DNA from: Elusimicrobia bacterium RIFOXYB2_FULL_49_7
GTDB taxonomy: Bacteria; Fibrobacterota; OXYB2-FULL-49-7
Direction: 5' to 3'
Length of the DNA stretch: 7,128 nucleotides
NCBI GenBank assembly: GCA_001800515.1
Contig: MGVN01000238.1
Coordinates: forward strand, 33,653-40,780
Position 1 is the stretch's first letter. Each line of letters starts with the position of its first letter. Under the pieces are notes generated by a model. The model searched no databases. It was not told where the DNA came from and worked only from the letters and a program-made list of their open reading frames with translations. Positions 5,179 to 7,128 of this stretch are shown piece after piece. Made by a program: the position numbers and the translations under genes.

Positions 5179-6019
5179 TGGCGAAAGGCACGTTTTCCAA
5201 TCCTGGGAAAAGGGACGGAGGGGAGGAGAGAATGGCCATTTGGGTACTGCCGCCGCCGTCCAGGGCCAGGCACTCCCGAAGCCCCAGGGCACCGGACAGA
5301 AAGGCCATTTCGAAAAACGAGGCTTCCCCGGCCGTGATGAAAAGGATGATGTTTCCCTTCCAGTCCATGCCTACCGCACTGCAGCGATGGCGCCGGTGAA
5401 TGTGGAGGATTCCCTTTCTTTCCTTCTTCAGCGGTTCTGGAATACGACCTTTATAAATCAACATGGGAAAGGACTGGACCGCATGCACTACGTCCCAAAC
5501 CGGTTTGGACTGATAGAGAAAATGGGCCCCTTTTTTGTCCACAATGAAACAGCCCGAATAATTTTCCCGAAAAGGGGCGATACTTTTACCGTTTTGCACG
5601 GTCAATCCAAGCGGCGATTTTTCCCGGTTTGAACCTTGGCGGTAGTAAAAATAGCCCGCATTGATGGCTGCAAGACAGCCGGCCTCCTTGGCCCATTCCT
5701 CTACCGGACGGCCCTCTCCTGATTGACCAAGGACTTTAAAGCCATAGGATGCGGTATCCACTTTAAGCAGAAAAAGACGGAGGCGGGTCGAGTCTTTTCG
5801 TTCCAGGGTCAATTGACCCAGAGAAAGACCTGTTTGCACCTTTTCCCAGACGACTTTTCCTGCCAACCAGGCATCTTTTTCGGAAAAAATGGCTTGTTTT
5901 GAAAGAAAGCCTGGAAGCGGGGAATGGAGGCCGGAAGGTTTGATGACCGAATAGTCGGCACCGCTTGCGGTTAAAAAAAGGGAGCATAACAAAGAGAGCA
6001 AAATCCGGGTGCGGGCCAT
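5159..6019 (-). CDS. Exported phosphodiester glycosidase (NAGPA-domain) family protein
   Basis: This 286-residue protein has a Sec signal peptide (MARTRILLSLLCSLFLTASG) and then the hallmarks of the NAGPA/phosphodiester glycosidase domain: AAINAGYF at 117-124, SPLGLTVQNG at 135-144, QSFPMLI at 182-188, the basic RRHRCSAVG at 209-217, and the strongly conserved-looking LALDGGGSTQM at 251-261. In animals the domain removes GlcNAc from phosphodiester-linked glycans; bacterial members are usually annotated as exopolysaccharide or cell-wall associated proteins of undefined substrate. It probably acts in the periplasm or outside the cell. Residues 22-75 are poorly defined. The ATG at 6017-6019 gives a normal signal peptide but has no obvious Shine-Dalgarno site. 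It is the first gene of the minus-strand cluster, divergent from purA. The family call is confident; the substrate is unknown. Confidence 0.85.
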   Translation of the reverse strand: MARTRILLSLLCSLFLTASGADYSVIKPSGLHSPLPGFLSKQAIFSEKDAWLAGKVVWEKVQTGLSLGQLTLERKDSTRLRLFLLKVDTASYGFKVLGQSGEGRPVEEWAKEAGCLAAINAGYFYYRQGSNREKSPLGLTVQNGKSIAPFRENYSGCFIVDKKGAHFLYQSKPVWDVVHAVQSFPMLIYKGRIPEPLKKERKGILHIHRRHRCSAVGMDWKGNIILFITAGEASFFEMAFLSGALGLRECLALDGGGSTQMAILSSPPSLFPGLENVPFAIGVYSK

Positions 6020-6024
6020 AGCTT

Positions 6025-6041
6025 AAAAAAGTAACTTTTTT
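6025..6041. repeat. Perfect short palindrome just upstream of the NAGPA-domain gene
   Basis: AAAAAAGT at 6025-6032 and ACTTTTTT at 6034-6041 are inverted around a single A. It starts 5 nt before the ATG (6019) of the minus-strand gene, where it would fall in the leader or overlap initiation. It could be an operator or a weak hairpin, or a chance product of an AT-rich region. A second GTTACTTT at 6082-6089 is the inverse of AAAGTAAC at 6028-6035. Confidence 0.35.
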
Positions 6042-6051
6042 TGCATGAAAA

Positions 6052-7128
<1,077 letters not shown>

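Noticed and set aside
5143..5292. N-terminal extension of the 90-residue membrane protein
   Set aside because: It would overlap the conserved DGGGS-containing 3' end of the NAGPA-domain gene in another frame and is rich in Trp and Pro, as expected from a shadow reading.

Overview
This window looks like chromosomal core and envelope DNA of a diderm (Gram-negative-type) bacterium of roughly middling GC (judged by eye). Evidence for an outer membrane is a BamD-like lipoprotein, a CpoB/YbgF-like lipoprotein and a CsgG/LpoB-type periplasmic protein. The TPR plus paired-membrane-helix proteins, the CsgG-like protein with an odd duplicated tail, several TTG starts and the scarcity of strong Shine-Dalgarno sites suggest a little-studied lineage, perhaps in or near the FCB group (Marinimicrobiota, Calditrichota or KSB1-like). 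That placement is inference with low confidence. I see no mobile elements, CRISPR arrays, RNA genes or phage genes, and no coding region looks broken.

Layout. Left block, plus strand (1-2056): the 3' end of a membrane protein, a directly abutting TPR/membrane protein whose C-terminal domain looks paralogous to the first, and a secreted CsgG/LpoB-like protein with a C-terminal internal duplication. It meets the next block tail to tail, and an inverted repeat spans both stop codons. Middle block, minus strand (6019 down to 2073), read in this order: a phosphodiester glycosidase (NAGPA-domain) exported protein, a 90-residue two-helix membrane protein, a YdjM-like integral membrane putative metal-dependent hydrolase, a CpoB-like coiled-coil/TPR lipoprotein, BamD, and NadD. 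These six genes are tightly packed (gaps of 16 nt or less, or a 4-nt overlap, apart from 38 nt before the CpoB gene) and probably form one operon with an internal promoter in front of the CpoB-like gene. Right block, plus strand (6130 to the edge): purA, truncated by the window end and divergent from the minus-strand operon across a 110-bp AT-rich intergenic region.

How the genes fit together. Most of the products act in the envelope: outer-membrane protein assembly (BamD), envelope constriction or peptidoglycan coordination (CpoB-like), exopolysaccharide or glycan processing (NAGPA domain), and membrane proteins of unknown role. NadD (NAD synthesis) and PurA (AMP synthesis) are housekeeping enzymes at the borders.

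The most interesting observations are the duplicated domain at the C-terminus of the CsgG-like protein; three ATG starts without a Shine-Dalgarno site but with a -35/-10-like pair placing the transcript start at or within a few bases of the ATG; and the cpoB-bamD-nadD run, in which three genes share one reading frame, separated only by a UAA and one or two codons, with TTG starts. I found no clear-cut new defence or mobile system here.
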